Assembly (NCBI RefSeq): GCF_008973755.1
Contig: NZ_WBOM01000005.1
Location: 248,001 to 312,000 of the forward strand
From: Nitrincola alkalilacustris
GTDB taxonomy: Bacteria; Pseudomonadota; Gammaproteobacteria; Pseudomonadales; Balneatricaceae
Direction of reading: 5' to 3'
DNA: 64,000 nt
Shown here: positions 35,365-45,308 of the stretch, piece after piece
Numbering within the stretch: position 1 is the first letter of the stretch
Layout: every line of letters starts with the position of its first letter
Position numbers and translations under genes: made by a program
The notes under the pieces: model-generated
What the model was told of the DNA's origin: nothing
The model's input: the letters and a program-made list of their open reading frames with translations, nothing else
Database searches by the model: none

Positions 35365-36312
35365 TTAAAGAGCTGACTCAGGCGCTTTTCGATTACCTCG
35401 GAACAGCTGTCTGATCCAGCCATAGCCACTGACCAGTACGATCCCGGTCAGAACCATCAGTGCACCCAGCAAAAAACCGGGTTCGATCTCCTCATGCAGC
35501 AGCCAGGCCCCCAGCACAACACCCAGAAGCGGTGTCAGGAAGGAGAAGACTCCCAGCCGTGAGGCAAGGTAGTGTTTCAGCAGCCAGAACCAGGTCAAAT
35601 AGCTGGCAAAGCAGACGATCACTGCCTGAAACGCCAGGCTTGACCAGATCGCTGGACTAGGTGTGAAGCGTGTTTCACCCAGCAGGAAAGCCGCTGGCAA
35701 CAGGAGTACAAAAGCAGCTACAAGTTGGTACAGCAGTGTCTGAGTGGCCGGCATATTGGACAGTCTCGTTGTGCGAATCACAACGGTGGTGGCACCCCAG
35801 GCTGCACCTGCAACTACGGCCAGAAAATCACCCCAGAGTATCTGTGACAGATCACCACCGGTGGCCTCGGGATTACGCAGCAGAAAGGCGGTCGCAATGC
35901 CCGCGAATGCGAGTGTGATACCCGCCCACTGCAGTGGTGCCAGACGCTCATCCGGCAGCAGCCAGTGCAGGCCGAGTGCTGCGAACACCGGTGCAGTATA
36001 AAGAAATACCGCCATATGTGCAGCGGAGGTGAAGCGCAGACCCTCTCCCACCAGCAAAAACTCGAAGGCAAACAGTGCTCCGACGACAAGGCCGGGCTTC
36101 CAGTTGCCATCGGCAAAACTGAGCCGTTGACGCCTGATCATCATGAACAGGCCTACCAGCAGGGCTGCGATACCCGATCTCAGGGCAATCTGCAGCACCG
36201 GAGAAAAATCATCTGCAGTGGCTTTCAGGGTGATCTGTTGCAGACTCCAGGCCAGGCACAGGATCAGCATCAGCCCGATGGCGAGAGAGTCGAGGGGTTT
36301 GCGTGTGTTCAA
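35365..36312 (-). CDS. DMT-superfamily (EamA) transporter
   Basis: This 315-residue protein has ten hydrophobic helices in two EamA repeats; the first opens IGLMLILCLAWSLQQITLKA and the second WGDFLAVVAGAAWGATTVVI. EamA proteins export amino acids or metabolites. The start is uncertain: TTG at 36312 has AGGAG six bases upstream and gives the usual length, while ATGs at 36360 and 36393 lack a ribosome binding site. It ends with a basic tail. It is downstream of the tRNA cluster on the opposite strand. Confidence 0.88.
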   Translation of the reverse strand: MNTRKPLDSLAIGLMLILCLAWSLQQITLKATADDFSPVLQIALRSGIAALLVGLFMMIRRQRLSFADGNWKPGLVVGALFAFEFLLVGEGLRFTSAAHMAVFLYTAPVFAALGLHWLLPDERLAPLQWAGITLAFAGIATAFLLRNPEATGGDLSQILWGDFLAVVAGAAWGATTVVIRTTRLSNMPATQTLLYQLVAAFVLLLPAAFLLGETRFTPSPAIWSSLAFQAVIVCFASYLTWFWLLKHYLASRLGVFSFLTPLLGVVLGAWLLHEEIEPGFLLGALMVLTGIVLVSGYGWIRQLFRGNRKAPESAL

Positions 36313-36443
36313 GTGTGCTCCTGCAGGTGAGGTGGACCCTCTCCGGTTATCTGTCGGCATTAGAGCTGGGTAATATAGACTGGTTTGGTGCATCAAAACA
36401 GTGCAGGCTGAGAAGAGGTTGCTTTTAAAAGGCGTATTAAAAC

Positions 36444-36468
36444 AGAAACCCTGCCTGGCAGGGTTTCT
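36444..36468 (-). terminator. Rho-independent terminator of the acylase gene
   Basis: AGAAACCCTG and CAGGGTTTCT pair over ten bases with a five-base loop. On the minus strand the stem is followed by GTTTTAATA, a suitable T-run, about 30 bases after the acylase stop. Confidence 0.8.
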
Positions 36469-36495
36469 GGTAGCACTTCCCCAGGTAGCTGAGGG

Positions 36496-38973
36496 TTAAT
36501 TCAGTTCAAGCAGTATACGTGACTTGGCTGCCTGTTCGATATCTGCTCGACTTAGCCAGGTACGTTTCTTGCCCAGATCGCCGAATAGTTCCAACTGATC
36601 GTCATAGTGTGGGGAGCGAGTACCATCCGGTGCAATAAAACCGGATTGTCCGGGGCCCGCCACCTCATAACCTCTGACACCATCAGCAGTGAAAACCGTC
36701 ATATTGTTTTCTGTACCACGATTCATTGCCAGATGGTTACGCATCACTTCATCCTCACCAGCCTGGGGTATCTGGAGAAAGTTCTTGTGTGAATAAACCG
36801 TATGAGAAATCGGGTGGTGCCAGTTTGCCATATCACTGCCCTGGCTTTCATTCAGCTGTGTCAGGGCTCGTTCCATAGCCTCACGCATCAGATCACCGGG
36901 ATCACGCCCTTGCAGCAGGTCAAACTCAAGGGGCTGCCCCTGCTCATGTTTTACCAGCATCTGATGAATCACTTTTCCGGCTACCGAGAGGTTATGACTG
37001 GATGAGCCTTGCCCCGGCTGCGGATGGCCTGTGCTGATGAACCAGGGGCTGAAAGCTTCCGGCAGCTGATCCTTCAGCACCAGCTCTATCAACTGATGTT
37101 GCCAGTGACGGAAAATGGCTGTGGCTGGGTGGTCATAATACCCATTTCGGTCTTCATCCAGATCCAGATAGTTCCAGCTTGCCAGCAGATCCCTTGCCTG
37201 CTGCAGAGACGGTTGCTCGGCGGCATCCAATGCCTGGATCAGGCGAGGTACATAGAATCGAGCATTGGGGTCTTCGAAGGATACCTCCATCATCAAGTCC
37301 CAGGCCTCTTCTGCTGTCAGTTGCTCCTGTGCCTCAAGTCGGGAGGATAAGGGTGCAATACGATCAGACTCATGCCATGCGTACCACCACATGTCCGGGT
37401 TGGGAACACCCTCGGCCGGGCGCTGATTCCAGTTGGCGATGTAGCCGGATGATGGGTTGAGAATCTGAGGATTGGTCTCAAAGGGCATGAAACCTCGCCA
37501 GTCATACTCACCAGTTCCAGCGACCGGGGTGCGCCCATCATGGCCTGATGCTCGCTTCGGATAACGTCCCCCCATGACATAGCCGATATTGCCTTCGGCG
37601 TCTGCATAGTACCAGTTCACATTGATGGCGGAGTGCTGTACATGATCCAGCCATTGTTCATGATTACTGGCCTTCGCGACCTTGCTCCAGGCCATCAGTG
37701 TGTTGATCTCTTCGCCATCCCAGCCCCGGCTCTTGGCATAAGCGATATGCTCCTCAGGGCGGTAATCGACAATGGCACCATAGTGTGACCGATAGATCAC
37801 CAGATCGTGGCTATCAGCGTCCTTGACATGAATGGTCTCCAGTTTGCGCTGCATGGGACGGTATTCCCCTTGATGCAGGTACTCGACTGGATTGTCCGGG
37901 TTGAGCTGCAGCTGGAAAATATCCACATTATCTGTCGCAGCCCAGGTGCTGCCCCAGGTGATATGCTCATTGTAACCGAACTGAACCATGGGGTAGCCGA
38001 AAGGGCTGTTTCCGACGACATTGAATCCTGCGCCATGCAGGCCAACTGAGTAGGTGTAGGCTGGCTGGTAGAAGCCGAACTGAGGCCCGTTGACCAGAAT
38101 GGCAGAGGCGTCTCGGCTTCTGTCCCCACTCAGCAGGAATACATTGCTGAAGGCATGCTCTTGTACATTTGGCAGCTGCAATGTGCCTCCCAGCGCAGCC
38201 AGCAGCTGGGATGAGTCGGTGTTAATGGGGGCTTTATCGATACTCAGGTCGGCAAAGGCATCGCTGCGGAGTCCTGAATCCCATTCACCTTTTGCAATAG
38301 TGGTGGGGGCATCGGCATCATAGAAGGCGACCAGAGTGTTGAACAGTGCCAGACCATCTGCCTCGCCATGTTGTTCTGCGAGTTTATCCAGCAACTGTTG
38401 ATTCTGCAGCTCTGTGTTGTAATCCCCGAAACGATTGATCATCGAGCCGATAAAGACCATCGCCACATCAAAAGAGCTCCATGGCTGAGGTTCAAAACCT
38501 TGATCGATAAACTGTTTTGGCATCAGGGTCTCAGGATCGGCTTTGATCGATTGCAGCCAGTGATTGATGCCATCAGCATAGCCTTTCAGAATATCCAGAT
38601 CTTGCTGAGGCAGGTCTGCCATCTGTAACCGGATGCTCTCTGGTGAGTAATGCTGTCGAATACCTATATCAAACTTCAGATACTCCTTTCCCAACACCTC
38701 GGCTACGCGTCCCTGAGTGCTGCGACGTGTCATCTCCAGTTGATACAGTCGATCCTGCGCGATCGCATGACCATAGCCGTAAAAAAGGCCATAAGTAGTA
38801 TCGGCAAATATGTGTGGGACGCCATAAGTATCACGGATAATCTCGATTGTCTGGCTCTGTTCTGCATATGCAACACTTGTCAGGGCAATCTGGCCGGTCA
38901 GGATGATCCCGATGAGGGGAAGCGTAGTGGCAAGGTATGACTTCCTGAGGGCGGAGCGGGGTTTGATCAGCAT
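36496..38973 (-). CDS. Penicillin G acylase-family Ntn hydrolase
   Basis: This 825-residue precursor has a signal peptide of about 37 residues (ending AYA). The alpha chain holds IEIIRDTYGVPHIFADT and the GYGHAIAQDRLYQLEMTRR segment. Autoprocessing should release the beta chain at Ser276 (HAF/SNVFLLSG). Downstream, VNGPQFGFYQPAYTYSVGLH, GWTS-like WGSTWAATDNVDIF and the oxyanion Asn in SGYIANWNQRP match E. coli penicillin G acylase closely, and the length (846 in E. coli) agrees. It hydrolyses amides of phenylacetate-like acids; natural substrates could include phenylacetyl amides or acyl-homoserine lactones. A LysR gene is divergent from it. Confidence 0.95.
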   Translation of the reverse strand: MLIKPRSALRKSYLATTLPLIGIILTGQIALTSVAYAEQSQTIEIIRDTYGVPHIFADTTYGLFYGYGHAIAQDRLYQLEMTRRSTQGRVAEVLGKEYLKFDIGIRQHYSPESIRLQMADLPQQDLDILKGYADGINHWLQSIKADPETLMPKQFIDQGFEPQPWSSFDVAMVFIGSMINRFGDYNTELQNQQLLDKLAEQHGEADGLALFNTLVAFYDADAPTTIAKGEWDSGLRSDAFADLSIDKAPINTDSSQLLAALGGTLQLPNVQEHAFSNVFLLSGDRSRDASAILVNGPQFGFYQPAYTYSVGLHGAGFNVVGNSPFGYPMVQFGYNEHITWGSTWAATDNVDIFQLQLNPDNPVEYLHQGEYRPMQRKLETIHVKDADSHDLVIYRSHYGAIVDYRPEEHIAYAKSRGWDGEEINTLMAWSKVAKASNHEQWLDHVQHSAINVNWYYADAEGNIGYVMGGRYPKRASGHDGRTPVAGTGEYDWRGFMPFETNPQILNPSSGYIANWNQRPAEGVPNPDMWWYAWHESDRIAPLSSRLEAQEQLTAEEAWDLMMEVSFEDPNARFYVPRLIQALDAAEQPSLQQARDLLASWNYLDLDEDRNGYYDHPATAIFRHWQHQLIELVLKDQLPEAFSPWFISTGHPQPGQGSSSHNLSVAGKVIHQMLVKHEQGQPLEFDLLQGRDPGDLMREAMERALTQLNESQGSDMANWHHPISHTVYSHKNFLQIPQAGEDEVMRNHLAMNRGTENNMTVFTADGVRGYEVAGPGQSGFIAPDGTRSPHYDDQLELFGDLGKKRTWLSRADIEQAAKSRILLELN

Positions 38974-39118
38974 GATATTCCTCTTTTTCTGATTATTATT
39001 TATCCATTAAGGATGTCTCCATGCTATGTAATCTGATATTGATACGTCTAATGAATTATTATTCTCATATTGATGCATTATGGTTATCATTCGATTTTCA
39101 TGAATACTCTGGGGATGT
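38974..39118. promoter_or_regulatory. Divergent region, acylase / LysR, with repeated motif
   Basis: The 14-base sequences at 39032-39045 (TCTGATATTGATAC) and 39063-39076 (TCTCATATTGATGC) match at 12 positions. Their starts are 31 bases apart, about three helical turns on one face of the DNA. They are candidate sites for the LysR protein. The rest is AT-rich. Confidence 0.45.
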
Positions 39119-40021
39119 ATGAATCTAAGTCAGTTGAAGCATCTTGTGGCACTCGCTGAACATCGCTCATTCAGGAAGGCAGCTGATGCTTTGTATCTAA
39201 CTCAGCCTGCTTTGAGTCGTAGCATTCAGAATCTGGAGGCGGAGCTGAATGTCACGCTGATTGATCGGGTTGGCAGACGCAATACACTGACGGCTTATGG
39301 TGAAGTTGTGGTCAGCAGAGCCAGACGGATGCTGTTCGAAGAGAAGGAGCTTCGGCGGGGTCTGGAGTTGTTGAATTCAGGCCTCTCTGGCTCACTCAAT
39401 ATCGGTCTGGGACCTGGCCCGTCTTCAGCTATCTCTAACCCTTTGTTACGGTCAATGGCGCAGGACTATCCCCGTATTCAACTGACAATCGTGCGTGGGC
39501 GCTTTGATTATCTGATGAAGAGTCTGCGTGAAGAGCTGGTTGATGCCGTTGTGATCGATCAACGGAATCTGAATGATGTGGCAGATCTGGAGATAGAACC
39601 CTTGCAGCACCTGCGGGCAGGTTTTATCTGTCGTGCCACACATCCGTTACTGACACTAGATCGCCCGGTTACAATCAGTGATGTCAGCGAGTATCCGGTT
39701 GCGTCCACGTTTCTGAGTGAGGAGGTGTCGCGCAATCTGATGGAGCAACTGGGGCCTGAGGCACATCCAAGTAAGCTGATCACTTTGCGCAGTGAAGAGA
39801 TACCTTCGTTGATTGAGACCGCATGCCAGACTGATGCTATCTTTCTTGGAATTATTGCTGCTGCAAGGCGGGAGATAGATGCTGGGATCTTAAGAGAGCT
39901 TTTGGTTACGCCTGTTTATTATCGGGTTGGGCGCTTTGCGTTGGTGACCTTGGCCGGGCGTACCTGGTCACCGGCAATGAAACTGTTTCAGACCTTCTGC
40001 AGGGAGCACTTTCACGACTGA
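39119..40021 (+). CDS. LysR-family regulator divergent from the acylase gene
   Basis: This 300-residue LTTR has the helix-turn-helix MNLSQLKHLVALAEHRSFRK, then LTQPALSRSIQNLEAEL, and an effector domain (about 90-295). It is transcribed away from the penicillin-acylase gene, so control of that gene, perhaps by an aromatic acid, is likely but inferred. GGGGA precedes the ATG at 39119. The gene end overlaps the convergent LysR gene by ten bases. Confidence 0.93.
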   Translation: MNLSQLKHLVALAEHRSFRKAADALYLTQPALSRSIQNLEAELNVTLIDRVGRRNTLTAYGEVVVSRARRMLFEEKELRRGLELLNSGLSGSLNIGLGPGPSSAISNPLLRSMAQDYPRIQLTIVRGRFDYLMKSLREELVDAVVIDQRNLNDVADLEIEPLQHLRAGFICRATHPLLTLDRPVTISDVSEYPVASTFLSEEVSRNLMEQLGPEAHPSKLITLRSEEIPSLIETACQTDAIFLGIIAAARREIDAGILRELLVTPVYYRVGRFALVTLAGRTWSPAMKLFQTFCREHFHD

Positions 40022-40947
40022 TGCTCACTCTCACGCAACAGTTCCAGATAACTATCCAGAATCAGATTTGACCGGGCACCTTTGCGGGTGATTGCTGCAT
40101 ACTGGGTGATATATTGCAGCTGATCCGGCAGCAGGGCGCGCATCTGGCCTTCTCGCAGCCAGCGTTCGGCATAGTGAGTGGGCAGGTAGCCGATATAGCG
40201 CCCGGTCAGGATCAGAAAGGCGATGCCTTCACGGTCACTGGCTGAAGCACTGGCCTTCAGTGCCTGATACTGGCTGCGTACTTCGGCGGTCTGGGCGTAG
40301 GCGGCGACGACGGCGTCGTGCTTTTCTATCTGCTTCAGTGTCAGATCGCTATCTGCCAGCTCAAACAGTGGATGGCCCTTGCAGCAGTAGAGCAGGGATG
40401 TCTCATCATAGAGTGGCAGATAGTCCAACCCCGGTAGTGGCTTCAGGACCGGCACCACACCCAGATGCAAGCGTCCATCCAGTACGGCTATCTCTATTTC
40501 GCTCGGTGGTGTCATGCGGATATTGATATGGATATCCGGGCCGCGTTCTTTCAGTGCACTGATGGCATGTGTGATGCGCATGCGTGGCATGGTGACCAGA
40601 TTATCGGTGATACCGATATTCAGCTCGCCCTTGAGATGTGCATGCAGGCTGTTGACCTGGGTGCGGAACGCTTCCATTGCTGTGAGCAGTTGCAGGCAAT
40701 AGGCATAGACTTCGCGCCCCTCGTCGGTCAGTGAAAAACCGCTGCGACCGCGCTGACACAGGCGCAAAGAGAGACGCTGCTCCAGATCCGCCATGGCGCT
40801 GCTGATCGCGGCGCGGCTGATATTCAGATCCACTTCGGCAGCCGTAAAACCGCCACACTCCACCACCGCCTTGAAGATACGTAGCAGGCGGATATCGGCA
40901 TCGGCTATCTGGCCAGCCAGAGCGGGTGTTTTGCGCTTGATACTCAT
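40012..40947 (-). CDS. LysR-family regulator divergent from the beta-alanine genes
   Basis: This 311-residue LTTR has the helix-turn-helix LLRIFKAVVECGGFTAAEVD, then ISRAAISSAMADLEQRL. The N-terminus (ADADIRLLRIFKAVVECGG) is typical of the subgroup found next to omega-amino acid transaminases. It is divergent from the bauA/mmsA-type operon and probably activates it in response to beta-alanine or a related amino acid. Confidence 0.92.
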   Translation of the reverse strand: MSIKRKTPALAGQIADADIRLLRIFKAVVECGGFTAAEVDLNISRAAISSAMADLEQRLSLRLCQRGRSGFSLTDEGREVYAYCLQLLTAMEAFRTQVNSLHAHLKGELNIGITDNLVTMPRMRITHAISALKERGPDIHINIRMTPPSEIEIAVLDGRLHLGVVPVLKPLPGLDYLPLYDETSLLYCCKGHPLFELADSDLTLKQIEKHDAVVAAYAQTAEVRSQYQALKASASASDREGIAFLILTGRYIGYLPTHYAERWLREGQMRALLPDQLQYITQYAAITRKGARSNLILDSYLELLRESEHQS

Positions 40948-41179
40948 CCTCTATTCCTCTTTATCAGGGCAATTGCAGGTCCTGCGGACTAAACTTCATG
41001 GAGGCAGTAGCTTACTCATCAGTCTGCCATAACAGGTAACTAAAAGGCTAACTGAAGATAAGTAAATTAATATTTTAAAAACCTTTTGATCGGTGCACAC
41101 TGCAGGAAAGCATGAATAAATAACCCGCAGTACTGTTGCAGTCGCTGCCGCATTTAAAAGGGTGGATCAGGTGAATATG

Positions 41180-42523
<1,344 letters not shown>

Positions 42524-42537
42524 TTGAGGCAAGCTAC

Positions 42538-44028
42538 ATGACTACTGTTGGGCATCTGATAAACGGCGAGATTCACGACCTGGGCGAGCGCAGCCAGCCG
42601 GTCTACAACCCTTCAACCGGAGAGGTGGGAGCGCACGTGGCTCTGGCCTCGAAAGAGACTGTTGAAGCAGCGATTGCCAGTGCTGCGGCGGCGTTCCCGG
42701 CCTGGCGCAATACGCCACCGGCAAAGCGTGCCCGGGTGATGTTCCGCTTCAAGGAGTTGCTGGAGCAGAATGCTGATAAGATTGTGGAGCTGATCGGCCG
42801 TGAGCATGGCAAGATTTCACATGATGCGATGGGCGAGTTGCAGCGCGGTATCGAGAATGTCGAGTATGCCTGCTATGCACCGGAACTGCTCAAGGGTGAG
42901 CACAGCAAAAATGTCGGCCCTTCGATCGACTCCTGGAGCGAGCATCAGCCGCTGGGTGTGGTGGCGGGAATCACCCCGTTCAACTTCCCTGCGATGGTGC
43001 CGCTGTGGATGTATCCGATGGCGATTGTCTGCGGCAACTGCTTCGTGCTGAAGCCATCTGAGCGTGATCCGTCATCCACACTGTTTATTGCTCAACTGCT
43101 GCAGGATGCGGGTTTGCCGCCGGGCGTATTGAATGTCGTCAACGGTGACAAGGAAGCGGTGGATACACTGCTGACCGATTCACGTATCGAGGCGGTGAGC
43201 TTTGTCGGCTCCACACCTATTGCAGAATATATCTATCAGACGGCTGCTGCACACGGTAAGCGTTGCCAGGCACTTGGTGGTGCCAAGAACCACGCTATTG
43301 TGATGCCGGATGCCGATATGGATAACGCCGTCGAGGCGCTGACAGGTGCGGCGTTTGGCTCATCCGGTGAGCGTTGCATGGCGATCTCGGTGGCAGTGGC
43401 GGTGGGCGATGAGGCTGCCGATCTGCTGGTGAGCAAGCTCAAGGCGCGTATGCAGAGTCTGAAAGTCGGCGCCTTCAGCGACAGCAGCAATGACTTCGGT
43501 CCGCTGATCACGGCTGCACACAAAGAGAAGGTGCAGGGCTATATCCGCAGCGCTGAAGAAGAGGGCGCCGTGGTGGTGGTTGATGGTCGTGATCCTGCGG
43601 TATCTGGATTTGATCAGGGCTTCTTTGTTGGCGGTACGCTGATCGATCAGGTCAAGCCGGGTATGCGCTGCTACGAAGAGGAGATCTTTGGCCCGGTGCT
43701 GGTCGTGGTACGCGTGGATACGATGCAGGAGGCGATGGATCTGATCGATGCGCATGAGTATGGCAACGGCACCTGTCTGTTCACCCGTGATGGTGAGGCG
43801 GCGCGCTACTTCAGTGACAATATCAAGGTGGGTATGGTCGGTATCAACGTACCGCTGCCGGTGCCTGTGTCCTACCACAGCTTTGGTGGCTGGAAGCGCT
43901 CACTGTTTGGTGATCTGTATGCTTATGGCCCGGATGCGGTGCGTTTCTACACTCGTCGCAAGACTATCACCCAGCGCTGGCCTTCGTCCGGTGTGCGTGA
44001 AGGGGCTCAGTTCTCCTTCCCATCCTGA
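42538..44028 (+). CDS. mmsA: CoA-acylating malonate/methylmalonate-semialdehyde dehydrogenase
   Basis: This 496-residue aldehyde dehydrogenase of the MmsA/IolA/BauC type has GHLINGEIHDLGERSQPVYN at the start, VVAGITPFNFPAMVPLWMYP, and the nucleophilic Cys in GSSGERCMAISVAVAVG. The general base Glu of ordinary aldehyde dehydrogenases is absent (LGGAKNHAIVM), as expected for CoA-acylating members. It converts malonate semialdehyde to acetyl-CoA (or methylmalonate semialdehyde to propionyl-CoA). Fourteen bases separate it from the transaminase gene. A strong terminator follows. Confidence 0.95.
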   Translation: MTTVGHLINGEIHDLGERSQPVYNPSTGEVGAHVALASKETVEAAIASAAAAFPAWRNTPPAKRARVMFRFKELLEQNADKIVELIGREHGKISHDAMGELQRGIENVEYACYAPELLKGEHSKNVGPSIDSWSEHQPLGVVAGITPFNFPAMVPLWMYPMAIVCGNCFVLKPSERDPSSTLFIAQLLQDAGLPPGVLNVVNGDKEAVDTLLTDSRIEAVSFVGSTPIAEYIYQTAAAHGKRCQALGGAKNHAIVMPDADMDNAVEALTGAAFGSSGERCMAISVAVAVGDEAADLLVSKLKARMQSLKVGAFSDSSNDFGPLITAAHKEKVQGYIRSAEEEGAVVVVDGRDPAVSGFDQGFFVGGTLIDQVKPGMRCYEEEIFGPVLVVVRVDTMQEAMDLIDAHEYGNGTCLFTRDGEAARYFSDNIKVGMVGINVPLPVPVSYHSFGGWKRSLFGDLYAYGPDAVRFYTRRKTITQRWPSSGVREGAQFSFPS

Positions 44029-44041
44029 GATGCTCCTTCTG

Positions 44042-44104
44042 AAACAGCCTTCCCGAGGCAGTCAGCACTGAGGTTGAGGTGCTGCCTCTTCAGGGAGGCT
44101 GTTT
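44042..44104 (+). terminator. Rho-independent terminator after mmsA
   Basis: A long hairpin closes with AAACAGCCT and AGGCTGTTT and contains an inner GGCAG/CTGCC stem, followed by TTAATCTCTT. It begins about 14 bases after the mmsA stop. Confidence 0.75.
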
Positions 44105-44138
44105 TAATCTCTTAGCTGGTCCGGTGACTGCATGGCGT

Positions 44139-44232
44139 ATCCCGGTGGCCTTGGGTGAGTGTATGCCGCAGGGATGCGGCATTCAAGCCTGCAGGGATGC
44201 ATTCACGGCGTCTCACCCAAGGCCTCCGGGAT
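44139..44232 (+). repeat. 94-bp dispersed inverted-repeat element, copy B
   Basis: This copy has outer ATCCCGG/CCGGGAT, inner CCTTGGGTGAG/CTCACCCAAGG (perfect), and the internal hairpin ATGCCGC/GCGGCAT. It has the same length and order as copies A (11345, inverted) and C (58621). It sits in the gap between the convergent mmsA and malonyltransferase-like genes, after the mmsA terminator. Confidence 0.9.
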
Positions 44233-44279
44233 ATGTCTGTAAATACAAACGCCTGGCTGGCAAATCCTGGATGTAGATC

Positions 44280-45308
44280 TTACTCGGACGGCAGTAAACG
44301 CTGTCGCTGCTCCTCAATACCCATCGACAGCAGCAGAGGATCGCTTTGCTGACGGGCGATAAAATCCGCTTTGCACTGCAGACCGTAAGCGCCTGTTTGA
44401 ATCAGCGACTGGGCGATTGAACCTCCCAGCGTGCCGCCCGGTCCCAGCAGGACCAGCTTGTCCGGCGCAAACTCCGTCACTGCAACCTGTATCGCACGGG
44501 CAAAGTCATAGGGTTTTACCAGCTGATGCCCCAACGTATAGTCCCACAGCAGCTGTGGGTCTGAGCTCCAGCTTGTCCATATCTTGCCGCGCCCATCGAT
44601 CATGGGGATTGATGGTGGGTTGAATGCCAGATGAGCCAGCGTACTGCGCGCCTGTTCCAGTACCGGTTGCTGCAATGAGGTATGGAAGGCGGCATGGTTG
44701 TGCAGCTTCATCGGGAAGGGGTCGCGTGGTGGTAGCTTGTTGCTCAGTCGCTGAAGTGCATTAGCCGAGCCACCGAACACCAGCATGCCTCCAAGATCAA
44801 TCGACAGTTCTGCTCCATGTTCCGCCGCCAGAGCCAGCAGTGACGCTCTCAGTTCGGGTTGAGGCACCCACTGTTCGTCGCTACAGGGGTAGATCAACTG
44901 ACCACCGATGAGGGCGTCCTGCATCAGTTGTCCCATGGTATTGATCAGCTCCAGTGCGATCATGGGTGGCAGGCTGCCGGCAGCGGCGAGGGTGATATAC
45001 CAGCCTAGTGAGTTGCCGGTCACGGCCACCACCTCGTAGCGATCAAGATCAATACTCAGCGCATCGGCATAGGCGCAGGCATAGATCAGCGCAGAGGCGT
45101 GGTCTCCTCGGCTGTGCAGCTTGAGTTGAAAAGGCAGTTCGCTGTCCAGGGCCTGCAATCCTGGCTGGCCGGCTCCTTCTCTGAAGGTATCGAACGCTTC
45201 CAGTAACTCGGTTTTGTCGTTGTGATAACGCTTCAGATAGCCCCACTCTGCCTGATTGTAAGTGCCACGACCGGGGCAGATCAGTACCACTCGCTCTTTC
45301 TTGCTCAT
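44280..45308 (-). CDS. Acyl/malonyltransferase-family (FabD-like) protein
   Basis: This 342-residue protein with a FabD-like fold has VVLICPGRGTYN at the start, the nucleophile motif VTGNSLGWY (GNSLG) near residue 98, and the catalytic His region HNHAAFHTSLQQPV near residue 205. FabD-type enzymes transfer malonyl groups to carrier proteins; no carrier protein gene is nearby. It overlaps the preceding E1 gene by four bases (ATGA) and is coupled to it. The ATG at 45308 is chosen over an upstream in-frame start for this reason. The pairing with a 2-oxo acid dehydrogenase E1 is unusual and the acyl substrate is unknown. Confidence 0.85.
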   Translation of the reverse strand: MSKKERVVLICPGRGTYNQAEWGYLKRYHNDKTELLEAFDTFREGAGQPGLQALDSELPFQLKLHSRGDHASALIYACAYADALSIDLDRYEVVAVTGNSLGWYITLAAAGSLPPMIALELINTMGQLMQDALIGGQLIYPCSDEQWVPQPELRASLLALAAEHGAELSIDLGGMLVFGGSANALQRLSNKLPPRDPFPMKLHNHAAFHTSLQQPVLEQARSTLAHLAFNPPSIPMIDGRGKIWTSWSSDPQLLWDYTLGHQLVKPYDFARAIQVAVTEFAPDKLVLLGPGGTLGGSIAQSLIQTGAYGLQCKADFIARQQSDPLLLSMGIEEQRQRLLPSE

